Origin: Bacillota bacterium
GTDB taxonomy: Bacteria > Bacillota > Clostridia > Christensenellales > Pumilibacteraceae
Assembly (NCBI GenBank): GCA_009779975.1
Contig: WRAY01000007.1
Location: 21,471 to 85,470 of the forward strand
Direction: 5' to 3'
DNA: 64,000 nucleotides
Shown here: in pieces, positions 17,938 through 26,665 of the stretch
Numbering within the stretch: the stretch's first letter is position 1
How the letters are laid out: the number at the start of each line of letters is the position of its first letter
Translations under genes and position numbers: made by a program
Notes under the pieces: generated by a model
Seen by the model: the letters and a program-made list of their open reading frames with translations, nothing else
What the model was told of the DNA's origin: nothing
The model's database searches: none

Positions 17938-19554
17938 CTACACCTCCACCCTCATGAATTTTTTTGTTGAGCGATAAAGATAAAACATGCTTAATCCGAC
18001 ATATGATAAGATGATTCCGATAACAATAAGCCAAACACCGAATTGCAAAAGTTCTGTTGAGAGCAGCATATGGATAACGCCTATTGCAATCCCAAAAACT
18101 ACTGCTATAAGAAGCGCTATTGCCGTGTTTTTTGAAACTTTGTTAATCTCGGATGTGTCGAGCCAATGAGTAACAGGTTTTCTGACATCTAAACTCAGGT
18201 TAAAACAAATACTTCCCAAAGTTACTAAAATGGCAGCGGTGCCGTTTAAAAGGTAGTTTCCAAACAAATCAGGGCGAAAAATAATGCAGGCAATAACAGT
18301 GATTATAATAGCACAAATACTAAGAATCGCATTAAAAGTTGCTTTTACTAATATAGAGCGTTTTGGGGAGACGGGCATTGTTTTCATGATATAGAGAGTG
18401 TTGCCCTCTAAACTTAAACTGTTTGCTGAAAAAATAGTCGTGAGCATAACAAAAACAATAAAAGTCATCAAGAATGCCCCGGGTAAAAGGAGGTCTCCCA
18501 TTGTTGTGACAACGATGGAATAAATCAACCTGTCATAAACAACGAGAAAAAAGGGCATGAGCAGTGCGAAAATAAAATAGGAAAAGATTTTATTAAAGTT
18601 TCTAAAGTTCGTTGTGAATTCTTTTTTAAGCAAACTTGTGAACTCAGTGTTATTTTTGTATTTTCCTTTTTTTGCTTTTGAAACACTCTCAGCACTAACT
18701 TTTTGAGATATACTGTAGTAAAACGGACGAACCAAAAACATTAAACCAATTCCTAAAGATAAAATAACGCCAACTAATATCGGAATTCCGATATAAAAAA
18801 ATCTTGCGCTGTTCAGCATCGGGACAATATAGTTTAAAAAGAATGCCCTGTCCGCTATTCTATTAAAAAGTGAGTTGACTCTTCCCATTATGATGTGGGT
18901 TTCAGTGCTCAGATCAATGGTGTAGGCAATAGTTGCGACAAACGAAAAATATCCCCATAGACATAACCCTAAAAAAACTAATGCAGTTATTATTTTTAAG
19001 ATGGGTTTGTTTTTGATGAAACTATAGAAAAACATTATCGGAATACTCAATATGCTTGCAATTATTACTGTTAAGAGCGGAAAGAGCACCAAAAAGAGCG
19101 GGGCAGTGATAAAATAAATTACCGAAACATCATAATTTCCGCCGAATATTGACGAGAAATTAATCCAAAGCATAAATGGAAGTATTAAGATGAAATTGGT
19201 AACAAACTCTTTGATATAGAGTGCTATTATTCTGGAGATGAAAATTTGATTTTGAGTGACAGGCAAAGTCATGTAGAGGCTGTTTGCTTGATTTAAGTAG
19301 AACTCAGTGATGATTGAGCCGAGTGCGTGAAAGAACAGGATGATAAAAAAGAACAACACAATAACGGTCAAAAAATTAAAGTTCAAATCAAGCAGTTCAA
19401 AGCGGGAAAATAAGAAGTTAAGACCGATACCCGCTCCAACCAAAATAAAAAGCAATCCTACTATTTTTATAGAGAATAATATTTTGCTTCTAGATTTAAA
19501 AAGCCTTAACTTATCGCTCAATTGAAGCGATAAAAGCGACATCACATTTTTCAA
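17938..19554 (-). CDS. ABC-2-type exporter permease, module A
   Basis: A 538-residue polytopic membrane protein with about 12 helices in two halves and a Lys-rich cytoplasmic loop near residue 295. Marks shared with the 35778-37469 protein include LPVTQNQIFISR near residue 98 and SLEGNTLYIMKTMPVSPKRS near residue 390. These large permeases work with a single ATPase of the type seen at 9861-10607. The substrate is unknown. It is the first gene of a minus-strand operon; no convincing promoter was found in the 226 bases before it. Confidence 0.85.
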   Translation of the reverse strand: MKNVMSLLSLQLSDKLRLFKSRSKILFSIKIVGLLFILVGAGIGLNFLFSRFELLDLNFNFLTVIVLFFFIILFFHALGSIITEFYLNQANSLYMTLPVTQNQIFISRIIALYIKEFVTNFILILPFMLWINFSSIFGGNYDVSVIYFITAPLFLVLFPLLTVIIASILSIPIMFFYSFIKNKPILKIITALVFLGLCLWGYFSFVATIAYTIDLSTETHIIMGRVNSLFNRIADRAFFLNYIVPMLNSARFFYIGIPILVGVILSLGIGLMFLVRPFYYSISQKVSAESVSKAKKGKYKNNTEFTSLLKKEFTTNFRNFNKIFSYFIFALLMPFFLVVYDRLIYSIVVTTMGDLLLPGAFLMTFIVFVMLTTIFSANSLSLEGNTLYIMKTMPVSPKRSILVKATFNAILSICAIIITVIACIIFRPDLFGNYLLNGTAAILVTLGSICFNLSLDVRKPVTHWLDTSEINKVSKNTAIALLIAVVFGIAIGVIHMLLSTELLQFGVWLIVIGIILSYVGLSMFYLYRSTKKFMRVEV

Positions 19555-19780
19555 GTTCTCTTCCTCTTAGAACTGCTGAGTAGTTTTTTTTCAAAAACTA
19601 AAAAGATCAAGTTCCTCTTTTGTGAGTTTGTACGAAAAAATACTAGGAAAGGGATATATAAGTCCGCATTTTCTTAGAATTATTCCGCAAATAGTATGTG
19701 TAATAAAACAAAATGCAATTATTTTTGCATTTGAAAAGTTATTTAAATTTAAAATTACAACCTAAATCAGTTAAATAATT

Positions 19781-20164
19781 TTAATTCAGCATCACAACAG
19801 TTGTCTTAACCGAGATAAAAGATGTGTATGGTCTGTTATTTATTGGAGGAAATTTCTTTGCACTGATATTTCCTTGTTTTATTTTGTTTTGAGTTGGTCT
19901 AAATCGAGGAGTTTTTGCTATTTTATAAGATAAAATTAACACGCATGTTTTAGTAAAAGACAAAAACAAAGTGTTTAAAAGTTGAAGCATTGGCAAAAAT
20001 GCAGTAAAGTTTGCCGGCTTTCTAAGAAAAACTTCCCTTAAAGCAGGATTAGTGAAAGAAAAATTGCTGACAAAAAACAAAAATCCTGCAATCAACAAAA
20101 GAGCCAAATGCATAAAAAACAGTATCAAATAATATTTTCTTGTTTTTTGTATCGTATTGTCCAT
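19781..20164 (-). CDS. Small hypothetical membrane protein
   Basis: 127 residues from the ATG at 20164 (the open frame extends to 20221). Two membrane helices are visible, YYLILFFMHLALLLIAGFLF and, after an Arg/Lys-containing loop, a second near residues 70-90. A basic, Pro-rich tail follows. No family is recognised and there is no Shine-Dalgarno site, so this could be a chance frame in AT-rich DNA. It stands alone between the exporter module and spoIIIA. Confidence 0.4.
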   Translation of the reverse strand: MDNTIQKTRKYYLILFFMHLALLLIAGFLFFVSNFSFTNPALREVFLRKPANFTAFLPMLQLLNTLFLSFTKTCVLILSYKIAKTPRFRPTQNKIKQGNISAKKFPPINNRPYTSFISVKTTVVMLN

Positions 20165-20484
20165 TTTGTAGTTAGCGCAGGAAGTAAAGATATTTAGAAA
20201 TAACCATATAAAATATATCAAATCTAGACAAATTTGGCAAGCATTTTGGACTTAAATAGTAAAAAATTGTTTAGATATCAGTAATTTTGAGTGTTTTTTA
20301 TTATTATTTTACAATAAATGTAAAATTTTAATGTAAGTCTTTTTTTAATATCTTTTAGTGCAAAATTCACATTCCTTATGGTGTCTTTAGTCATATTAAT
20401 ATGGCTTGTCTAATAATTATGTAGAGACTGAATAAAAACCTCCGTATATTTGTCTACAGGTCTATAAAAAGGAAAATATAAACA

Positions 20485-21414
20485 TTGCAGATTAGTCTTG
20501 AGAAAATTTTGCCGTCAAAGGTTGTGGCGGTGATGAATAAATGCCTGAATTTTGAAAAACTCTATGAAATTCGGCTAAGAACAAACAAACCGATTATGGT
20601 CAACTATGGCGGTAAGTATTTTTTTTTGTCACCGCTTGGAATAAAAGAATATGCAGATGATGAAACATTGGTTATAGGTGACGGGGTCATCAATGATATT
20701 GTTGTTAAAGCAAGTGATTATTCATTATATGCAGTCAGTGAACAAATTTGTGCAGGGTTTTTAACCATACGAGGCGGAATAAGACTTGGACTTAGCGGTG
20801 AGATTGTTTGGGACAGGGGAGTGGTCAAAACAATAAAAAATTTCTCGTCGCTTAACATAAGAGTGCCTCATGAAATAAAAGGATGTGCAAAAAGACTTCT
20901 TAATATTTGCGTTACTCCGCAAATCAAAAACACCCTTATCATTTCTCCGCCGGGAGCAGGGAAAACAACGCTGCTTAGAGACTTGGCACGCCTTTCAGCC
21001 TCATCGAATCCGCCAAACAATATCCTCTTGATTGATGAAAGAAACGAATTGGCGGCAGTTGCAAACGGAATTGCTCAACTTGATGTCGGTTTGTCAACGG
21101 ACATTATCTCAAATTGTTCAAAAGAATACGCATTTGAAAGTGCAATAAGGGCACTAAGACCTGATATTATAATATGCGATGAGTTGTTTGGAGAAAAAGA
21201 CCTAATATCAATTGAAGAAGCAACTCTCAGCGGAGTGAAAGTTTTCGCTTCAGTCCATGCAAATGACTATCATGACATTATGATGAAAAAAGGTTTTGAA
21301 AATATTGTAAAAAAACGCCTCTTCTCTCGATTTGTTGTCCTCTCAAACAAACACGGACCAGGAACCTATGACGGAGTGTATGATGAAAACTTTAATAAAA
21401 TAAATTTGTTTTAG
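20485..21414 (+). CDS. spoIIIAA: Stage III sporulation protein AA (ATPase)
   Basis: The 309-residue secretion-type ATPase of the SpoIIIA-SpoIIQ channel, acting in the mother cell during engulfment. The P-loop is IISPPGAGKTTLLRD (near residue 155), Walker B is PDIIICDELFG, and FASVHANDY follows. The length is normal for the family. The start is a TTG at 20485 with AAAGGA about 12 bases upstream, which gives the usual N-terminus. It is the first gene of the eight-gene spoIIIA operon, which would be under sigma-E; the palindrome-rich gap before it shows no clear sigma-E promoter. Confidence 0.95.
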   Translation: MQISLEKILPSKVVAVMNKCLNFEKLYEIRLRTNKPIMVNYGGKYFFLSPLGIKEYADDETLVIGDGVINDIVVKASDYSLYAVSEQICAGFLTIRGGIRLGLSGEIVWDRGVVKTIKNFSSLNIRVPHEIKGCAKRLLNICVTPQIKNTLIISPPGAGKTTLLRDLARLSASSNPPNNILLIDERNELAAVANGIAQLDVGLSTDIISNCSKEYAFESAIRALRPDIIICDELFGEKDLISIEEATLSGVKVFASVHANDYHDIMMKKGFENIVKKRLFSRFVVLSNKHGPGTYDGVYDENFNKINLF

Positions 21415-21417
21415 TAT

Positions 21418-21519
21418 CTGGTGGTTAGTGAAGGATAAACTATTTTTTCACTTTTTATACAGAAAAAGAAAAAATTGATGACCTTCATTGACCGCAAACC
21501 ACTGATTACCAACCACTAT
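21418..21519. repeat. Imperfect inverted-repeat element between spoIIIAA and spoIIIAB
   Basis: The left part has CTGGTGGTTAGTGAAGG and the right part CCACTGATTACCAACCACTA, inverted copies of the same GGTTAGTGG word. It fills the gap from just after the spoIIIAA stop to the spoIIIAB start codon and leaves no Shine-Dalgarno site. Confidence 0.65.
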
Positions 21520-21520
21520 T

Positions 21521-22003
21521 ATGATAACTACCTTTCTAATAATAACAATATCAATGTCACTTGGTGCAGTGGTTGGGCTGTATTTTTCTAAACGGCTTCA
21601 AAGGCGGGCGGCGTATTTTGACGCACTTATGGACTTGATTAATTTGTTTTTGTCAGAGATGAAATTCAAAAAAACAACAACAAAGCAAGTTTTAACCGAG
21701 TTTAGAGACAGAGCAAAAACACCGCTAAATACAAATTTGACCGAATACATAGACTGTACAGACTTTTCTAACTTGAAACTGTCAAAAGGCGGTTTGACGA
21801 TAAGTGAAAGAGCAGAAGTCAACAAATTTCTCCTCTCGCTTGGCACAAGCGATAGTCACACTCAAATATTCGAATTAGAAAACTTCAAAGAAAAATTCTC
21901 GCAAATGCAAAACATTGCTCAAGAAAAAAGAAAAAAATACGCACCGATGTGTATAAAACTGGGCTTTTTGGCGGGGCTTGCAATCGGCATTATAATTATA
22001 TAA
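21521..22003 (+). CDS. spoIIIAB: Stage III sporulation protein AB
   Basis: 160 residues (B. subtilis 171), with a membrane helix at each end and a helical cytoplasmic part between. The N-terminus reads ITISMSLGAVVGLYFSKRLQRRAAYFDALMDLI in parts, and the C-terminus ends in a helix after KKYAPMCIKLGFLAG. It resembles the GspF-like membrane platform proteins and is the partner of the SpoIIIAA ATPase. No ribosome binding site is visible; a hairpin repeat abuts the start codon. Confidence 0.92.
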   Translation: MITTFLIITISMSLGAVVGLYFSKRLQRRAAYFDALMDLINLFLSEMKFKKTTTKQVLTEFRDRAKTPLNTNLTEYIDCTDFSNLKLSKGGLTISERAEVNKFLLSLGTSDSHTQIFELENFKEKFSQMQNIAQEKRKKYAPMCIKLGFLAGLAIGIIII

Positions 22004-22004
22004 C

Positions 22005-22086
22005 ATTACAAATTACAGTGGACAAAGGACAAATAATGATAAATTAAATTGATTTTATTTGTCCTTTGTCCACTGTAATTTGTAAT
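22005..22086. repeat. Perfect 31-bp inverted repeat between spoIIIAB and spoIIIAC
   Basis: Arms 22005-22035 and 22056-22086 are exact reverse complements (the left arm starts ATTACAAATTACAGTGGACA), with a 20-base AT-rich loop. The element starts one base after the spoIIIAB stop and ends ten bases before the spoIIIAC ATG. The same arm word begins the repeat at 40975-41042. Confidence 0.95.
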
Positions 22087-22096
22087 TTGAAACAAT

Positions 22097-22291
22097 ATGG
22101 ATTTAACAATAATTTTCAGAATAGCGGCAGTTGGACTTGTCACTGCAATAGTCGGACAAATCTTGAAAAAAGCCGACAAGGATGAAATAGCAACCCTGAC
22201 AACCCTTGCAGGACTTGTCATAGTTTTACTAATGGTAGTAGACCTGATAACAGGTTTATTTGACAGTCTAAGGACAATATTTACTTTTTAA
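22097..22291 (+). CDS. spoIIIAC: Stage III sporulation protein AC
   Basis: A 64-residue protein with two membrane helices (FRIAAVGLVTAIVGQILKKA and LTTLAGLVIVLLMVVDLI). Size and sequence are typical of SpoIIIAC, a core membrane part of the sporulation channel. The charged turn KKADKDEIA between the helices is conserved in the family. There is no Shine-Dalgarno site before the ATG. Confidence 0.95.
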   Translation: MDLTIIFRIAAVGLVTAIVGQILKKADKDEIATLTTLAGLVIVLLMVVDLITGLFDSLRTIFTF

Positions 22292-22387
22292 CGCATAATG
22301 CATAACGCATAACGCACAATGGTAGGATAAAATATTTTTTAATAATTCTAACAATCGTTATGCATTATGCATTATGCGTTATGTGTT
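22290..22387. repeat. Inverted-repeat element between spoIIIAC and spoIIIAD
   Basis: The left arm repeats GCATAACGCATAACGCA and the right arm GTTATGCATTATGCATTATG. The centre contains AATTCTAACAATCG, a word also found near 25490 and, inverted, near 24204. It overlaps the spoIIIAC stop codon and ends seven bases before the spoIIIAD start. Confidence 0.85.
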
Positions 22388-22393
22388 GAAAAA

Positions 22394-22780
22394 ATGGACA
22401 TTCTTCAAATCGCCGGCATTGGCATCATCACTGCTTTTAGTGTTATACTCCTCCGTGAGAACAAAAGCGAAGTGGCACTTCTTATCGGAATTGCCGGCGG
22501 ACTTCTTATTGTTTTGTCGGTAATTGACTATTTTGCGGACATTTTTGGGGTAATAAGAGCAATCAGCGACAGAGCAGGTATTCCGAATCAACTGTTTTCA
22601 ATCATCACAAGAATAATAATCATTGGCTACATAGCAGACTTTTCAGCAGGAATTGTTGAAGATGCCGGACTAAAAAGTGTTTCCGAAAAAGTAATACTGG
22701 GCGGAAAGTTAATCATTATGGCACTGGCGCTTCCAATAGTAGTAATGCTTTTTGACACAGTAGCGGAGTTGATATCTTAA
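22394..22780 (+). CDS. spoIIIAD: Stage III sporulation protein AD
   Basis: 128 residues with four membrane helices, the normal size for SpoIIIAD. It begins MDILQIAGIGIITAFSVILL and is related to SpoIIIAC in its first half. The start at 22394 gives the usual N-terminus; the in-frame ATG at 22367 lies inside the repeat element and would add nine residues read from the repeat. Confidence 0.94.
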   Translation: MDILQIAGIGIITAFSVILLRENKSEVALLIGIAGGLLIVLSVIDYFADIFGVIRAISDRAGIPNQLFSIITRIIIIGYIADFSAGIVEDAGLKSVSEKVILGGKLIIMALALPIVVMLFDTVAELIS

Positions 22781-22981
22781 GGAATGAGCAAAAACTGAAG
22801 AGGATGCCGTCCTCGGTGTCACGAAAAAAATTGAAAATATTCAGGACGCTGATAGTGATATCTCCTGCAAAATTATTATAAACTTTAAATGGAACAAGCA
22901 TTAACAAAACAAAAATATCTCACAATGCTTTGCGGGCAGCGTGCTTTAAGAGAAAAAAAGCAAGTCACTCGCATTAGTTTT

Positions 22982-24187
22982 ATGGAGAGACTAAAAAAAA
23001 GAAGGAAGTTTATCATAAAAATTATCTTCACTCTTTTGCTTGTTTTTCTCGTTATTCCGTTCCCAAATTCGTTTGCTAATGCCAACGAAAACGCTCAAGA
23101 AGACCTCAATCAAAACCTAAGAGAAATTCTCTACCAAATGAACACAGATGAGTTGGATGATTTTTTAGCATCACTCACGCCCGAACAGCAGCATGTGTTC
23201 GGGGCATCAAGTATTGCGGAGCGGATTTCAAGGATTTTGAGCGGTGAAATATCACTAAGTTATTCAAACTTTTTTCTCTATCTGCTTCAAGTTTTAGGAG
23301 TTTCCGTATTTCAGTTTTTGCCGCTTGTTGTTTCAATTCTTTTAATCACAATCGCCTTTAGTGTGATGAATGCGATAAAAGGGCGTTTTGCATCAAATTC
23401 GGTTGAAAATATTGTTCACTTTGCCTCAGTCGCCTTAATCATACTGATAGTGCTCGCTCAAATGACCTTTCTTATAGTGTCAGTCCAAAGTATGATTGCA
23501 TCACTACGGCGGCAAATGAATGTAGTTTTTCCGATACTGCTCACCATGATGGCAGCCTCGGGAGCATCTTCCTCAGCAGCAGTTTATCAGCCTTCAGTTG
23601 CAATACTTGCCTCGGGGATAACTGAGTTAATAACCCTCATCATCTTGCCGATGTTTATCCTTTCAACTGTTTTCACTGTTGTCGGATCACTCAGTCCGAC
23701 AATCAAACTAAAGAAAATGTCAGGTTTTTTGAGAACTGTTTCAAAATGGCTTCTAGGCACTGTTTTTTTTATTTTTATCGCATTCTTAAGTGTTCAAGGA
23801 ATAACCGCCTCAGTCTATGACGGAGTGAGCATAAGAACGGCTCGATTTGCAATTAGCAGATATGTTCCGATAATCGGAGGTTATTTGTCGGAGGGTCTGA
23901 ACTTCGTCATGGCGGGAAGCGTTCTTATGAAAAACGCAGTCGGAATGACGGCAGTAATTCTTCTGTTTGTCAGTGTTGCTCCAATCATTATTCATATTAT
24001 AGTTTTCTCCCTCTCTCTCCACCTTGCTTCAGCACTTAGTGAACCGCTAGGAGACGAGAGAATCAGTTCACTTCTTTCAGAACTTGCAAAAAACACTAAA
24101 ATGCTAATAGCAGTAGTTTTAGGAGTGGCATTTTTGTATTTTATTTTTTTAGTATTAGTTATTGCAACAGGAAATCTTGTTTTATAA
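22982..24187 (+). CDS. spoIIIAE: Stage III sporulation protein AE
   Basis: 401 residues from 22982, close to the 399 of B. subtilis. A signal peptide (MERLKKRRKFIIKIIFTLLL, likely cut after FANA) precedes a helical extracellular part and about eight membrane helices. It includes the conserved small-residue region around MAASGASSSAAVYQPS near residue 205. The frame is open from ATG 22889, which would add 31 polar residues before the signal peptide; neither start has a Shine-Dalgarno site. The 200 bases upstream hold a decayed REP-like unit (22803-22826). It is the largest membrane part of the SpoIIIA complex. Confidence 0.93.
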   Translation: MERLKKRRKFIIKIIFTLLLVFLVIPFPNSFANANENAQEDLNQNLREILYQMNTDELDDFLASLTPEQQHVFGASSIAERISRILSGEISLSYSNFFLYLLQVLGVSVFQFLPLVVSILLITIAFSVMNAIKGRFASNSVENIVHFASVALIILIVLAQMTFLIVSVQSMIASLRRQMNVVFPILLTMMAASGASSSAAVYQPSVAILASGITELITLIILPMFILSTVFTVVGSLSPTIKLKKMSGFLRTVSKWLLGTVFFIFIAFLSVQGITASVYDGVSIRTARFAISRYVPIIGGYLSEGLNFVMAGSVLMKNAVGMTAVILLFVSVAPIIIHIIVFSLSLHLASALSEPLGDERISSLLSELAKNTKMLIAVVLGVAFLYFIFLVLVIATGNLVL

Positions 24188-24273
24188 CGCATAACGCACA
24201 ATGATTGCTAGAATATTTTTCAAAACAACTTGACCATCCTTATGCGATGATATGCGTTATGCGATATGCGTTA
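24186..24273. repeat. Inverted-repeat element between spoIIIAE and spoIIIAF
   Basis: Left arm AACGCATAACGCACAAT, right arm ATGCGTTATGCGATATGCGTT, with GATTGCTAGAAT in the left half of the centre. Same word family as the 22290 and 25450 elements. It overlaps the spoIIIAE stop and ends five bases before the spoIIIAF ATG. Confidence 0.85.
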
Positions 24274-24277
24274 AAAA

Positions 24278-24763
24278 ATGATTCTATCTTGGCTCTTAAG
24301 TATACTCGGAATTGCGGTTATCGGAACACTGGTCGAATTAGTCCTTCCGACTCACCGTATTTCAAAGTTTATCAAAAGCGTGTTTCGGACAATGGTTGTT
24401 CTTGTCATTATCCTTCCGCTCCCGGGACTTTTCCGCAACGGTTTTAATTTCACCGGCGAGGGGTCAATTTTTGATAACAATGTGAATTTGGACGAGAATT
24501 TTTTGGAATTTATGGACAACCTCAGAATGAGAAATCTGGCAATGGGAGCAGAACGGCAACTAATGGAAGATGGAATATCAGGCGTTCAAATAGAAATAAC
24601 CGGAAGATGGGTCAATAATGATGTTGAAATAAATTTAATAACTGTAAACATAACAAATATTGTAATGCCTGACAATCTTATGCATATAAATATAAATGAA
24701 CACATAAGGACAAGACTTAGTGAATTATTGTTTGTTGAAAGAAGCATAATCATTATCATTTAA
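24278..24763 (+). CDS. spoIIIAF: Stage III sporulation protein AF
   Basis: 161 residues (B. subtilis about 206). Two N-terminal membrane helices (ILSWLLSILGIAVIGTLVEL and VFRTMVVLVIILPLPGLF) are followed by a polar domain ending in a predicted strand-rich fold (VEINLITVNITNIV). Order and topology identify it. The start codon directly follows a hairpin repeat and lacks a Shine-Dalgarno site. Confidence 0.88.
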   Translation: MILSWLLSILGIAVIGTLVELVLPTHRISKFIKSVFRTMVVLVIILPLPGLFRNGFNFTGEGSIFDNNVNLDENFLEFMDNLRMRNLAMGAERQLMEDGISGVQIEITGRWVNNDVEINLITVNITNIVMPDNLMHININEHIRTRLSELLFVERSIIIII

Positions 24764-24872
24764 GTTAAAAGTGAAAGCAAAAAATTAGGGCAAGTTATTT
24801 TTCATTTTAGCAATCGACAAAATACTTCCATCAAAACTTTTTATTTTTCACTTTTAACTTTTTACCTAACTT
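24763..24872. repeat. Inverted-repeat element between spoIIIAF and spoIIIAG
   Basis: Perfect 14-bp arms AGTTAAAAGTGAAA (24763-24776) and TTTCACTTTTAACT (24846-24859), with extra partial matches outside. A different arm word from the neighbouring elements but the same placement: from the stop codon to just before the next ATG (24878). Confidence 0.85.
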
Positions 24873-24877
24873 AAATC

Positions 24878-25447
24878 ATGTCTAAAAATATCATAACAAC
24901 TTCATCATCATCTCCCCCAAAAAACGACAGTAACGATGAGGGGCAAGGAATTGTTGGAAGAATCAAAAAGATTCGCCACAAGGAATTTCTTATTGCGGGA
25001 CTTGCAGTCTTAATAATGCTAATTTTGTATTTTGCAACATGCTCGTCCTCACTCGGGAGCAGCGGGAGTGCAAATCAAGACAGCGGTTACACTCCGCAAG
25101 AAAATGAATGCAGGCTGAGACGGGTTGAAAGGCGATTGACAGAAGCAATTGTCAGTATTAACGGAGTGTCGAGCGCACAGGTTATTATCAATTGGGAGTC
25201 AACAATGGAAATCATAATAGCCAACACAAATCAAACTTCTCAAAACTCAACATCTCAAACACCGGTTCTGACACAAGGCGGAGGACAATCCCGTCCAATA
25301 ATAATTCAAGAAATCTACCCCAATATCATAGGCGTCCTAATAGTTGCCGACGGTGTGCAAGACCCAAGAATAAGATTTGAAATAACAAACGCAGTAGTAA
25401 CACTTTTGAATGTCAGGCCGGCACAAGTTGCAGTTTTAGCAATGTAA
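24878..25447 (+). CDS. spoIIIAG: Stage III sporulation protein AG
   Basis: 189 residues. A Ser-rich cytoplasmic start and one membrane helix (EFLIAGLAVLIMLILYFAT) lead into an extracellular ring-forming domain, with RRVERRLTEAIVSINGVSSAQVIINWES as its first part (read in sections) and a conserved end (VVTLLNVRPAQVAVLAM). SpoIIIAG forms a large ring in the intermembrane space of the forespore. The middle has a longer Asn/Thr/Gln-rich insert than usual. Confidence 0.94.
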   Translation: MSKNIITTSSSSPPKNDSNDEGQGIVGRIKKIRHKEFLIAGLAVLIMLILYFATCSSSLGSSGSANQDSGYTPQENECRLRRVERRLTEAIVSINGVSSAQVIINWESTMEIIIANTNQTSQNSTSQTPVLTQGGGQSRPIIIQEIYPNIIGVLIVADGVQDPRIRFEITNAVVTLLNVRPAQVAVLAM

Positions 25448-25449
25448 TT

Positions 25450-25536
25450 CAATGCATAACAGTAAACGAATATCAAAATTTTAAAAATTAATTCTAGCAA
25501 TCGTTATGCATTACATATTAAGCGTTATGCGTTAAA
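25450..25536. repeat. Inverted-repeat element between spoIIIAG and spoIIIAH
   Basis: Arms AATGCATAAC (25451-25460) and GTTATGCATT (25503-25512), then GCGTTATGCGTT. The centre has AATTCTAGCAATCG as in sister elements. Here a further 90 bases with a proper ribosome binding site separate it from spoIIIAH. Confidence 0.8.
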
Positions 25537-25588
25537 AAAAACTTGTCATAAAACAAAATATTAAACCATATAATTCAATAGATAGTGA

Positions 25589-25616
25589 TTGGGAGCAATC
25601 CCCAAATATCAGGAGG
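25589..25616 (+). promoter_or_regulatory. Hairpin plus strong Shine-Dalgarno site for spoIIIAH
   Basis: Hairpin TTGGG-AGCAATC-CCCAA followed five bases later by AGGAGG (25611-25616), about 12 bases before the ATG. It is the only gene after spoIIIAA in this operon with a clear ribosome binding site. Confidence 0.55.
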
Positions 25617-25628
25617 AGATAAAAAAAT

Positions 25629-26123
25629 ATGTTAACAAAAAAGAAAAAAATCTTTGTTCTCACAGGAATGGTGGCGTTGCTCGTTTTGACGGGTGTTTTG
25701 AACATCGTTTTGAACAATCGTGTGACTGACCCTGTTGGCGGAGGAGGAGGCGGCGGCGGAACAACAGCACAATGCCTATTCCAAGATATGCGCTACACTC
25801 GCCAAATTCAAAGAGAAGAGTCAAGGCTTGTTTGGCAATCAGCGATTGAAAACTCAACTGATGCAGAAACTCTTGAAATAGCAAGAGCAAACCTTGAACG
25901 CATTGACTATGTCATAAGGGTTGAAAACAACATCGAAAATACTGTCAGGTCAAAAGATTTTGTTGAACATGTCCATGTTATGAAGGGCGACTCAATGCTG
26001 ACTGTTATGGTTAGAACCACTTCAGGAGAGCGGCCGACCGACACTGAAGCGAACCTTATTCTCGATGCAGTGCTAAATCAAACTGACCGCCCGGAACACG
26101 AAATAATGGTTCAGCCGGCATAA
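25629..26123 (+). CDS. spoIIIAH: Stage III sporulation protein AH
   Basis: 164 residues. One N-terminal membrane helix (IFVLTGMVALLVLTGVLNIVL) is followed by a run of eight glycines and a YscJ/FliF-like domain. That domain holds a coiled part rich in Arg/Glu and the strand-turn region SKDFVEHVHVMKGDSMLTVMVR. SpoIIIAH binds SpoIIQ from the forespore and closes the channel. The glycine run comes from a GGAGGAGGCGGC-type simple repeat and may vary in length. It ends the spoIIIA operon. Confidence 0.94.
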   Translation: MLTKKKKIFVLTGMVALLVLTGVLNIVLNNRVTDPVGGGGGGGGTTAQCLFQDMRYTRQIQREESRLVWQSAIENSTDAETLEIARANLERIDYVIRVENNIENTVRSKDFVEHVHVMKGDSMLTVMVRTTSGERPTDTEANLILDAVLNQTDRPEHEIMVQPA

Positions 26124-26307
26124 TGTAAAATTTTACTTAAACAAAAAAATGTTAGATGAAAAAGTCTGGCATTTTTTTTGTCTAGAAAAAAGAAAATTGC
26201 TTAAACTTGCTTTACAAAGATGAGGAAGAGTGATATAATAATTAAAGTCTTAAAAAACATTGCTCTAAAGCAAAAATTAGTTTTTCAAGCAAAATGCCCG
26301 GACAAAA

Positions 26308-26327
26308 GCGTCATTGACGCAAAGGAG
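26308..26327 (+). promoter_or_regulatory. Hairpin directly before the asp23 ribosome binding site
   Basis: Perfect 6-bp inverted repeat GCGTCA-T-TGACGC (26308-26320) followed at once by AAAGGAG. The same block, AAAGCGTC-n-GACGCAAA(A)GGAG, precedes the lipoprotein gene of module B (35064) and in altered form that of module A (16847). Confidence 0.6.
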
Positions 26328-26339
26328 CGTAAAAAAATT

Positions 26340-26663
26340 ATGCCGTTAAAATCAAGATATAATGCAAATTTCACCGGTGATGTGACCTATGGCAACAAGG
26401 TTGTAGAAGGTATTATTGAACTGGCAGCCAAAGAAATAAACGGAGTGGCGTCACTTTCGGGAAAAGGTGTCAAGTGTGAGGTTGTTGGTGAGACTGTTAA
26501 TGTGGAAGTGTTTGTCAATGTCTATCACACTGTCAGTTGTCCTGATATGGCTTTTCGTGTTCAAGAAAATGTCAAGAAAACTCTAGAGAGCATGACTAAC
26601 TACAAAGCGGGAAATATTGATGTCAATGTTTTGGAACTTACTATTGAAGGAGCGGAGAATTAA
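26340..26663 (+). CDS. Asp23/Gls24 family envelope stress protein
   Basis: 107 residues, the usual size for the family. Typical marks are GDVTYGNKVVEGIIELAAKEINGV at the start (read in parts), VFVNVYHTVSCPDMAFRVQENVKK in the middle, and VNVLELTIEG near the end. Family members associate with the cell envelope or with fatty acid and stress functions in Firmicutes; the exact role is uncertain. The start at 26340 has AAAGGAG and a hairpin upstream; the frame opens earlier, at 26220, but there it runs through the hairpin. It is placed between spoIIIA and nusB, as in many Clostridia. Confidence 0.9.
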   Translation: MPLKSRYNANFTGDVTYGNKVVEGIIELAAKEINGVASLSGKGVKCEVVGETVNVEVFVNVYHTVSCPDMAFRVQENVKKTLESMTNYKAGNIDVNVLELTIEGAEN

Positions 26664-26665
26664 AA

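Noticed and set aside
20391..20425. Possible sigma-E promoter before spoIIIAA
   Set aside because: TCATATT at 20391 fits a sigma-E -35 box, but no acceptable -10 box lies at 14-15 bases, so it is not listed as a feature.
25739..25762. GGAGGAGGCGGC-type run as a ribosome binding site or G-quadruplex
   Set aside because: It encodes the glycine linker of SpoIIIAH in frame; a coding role is enough to explain it.
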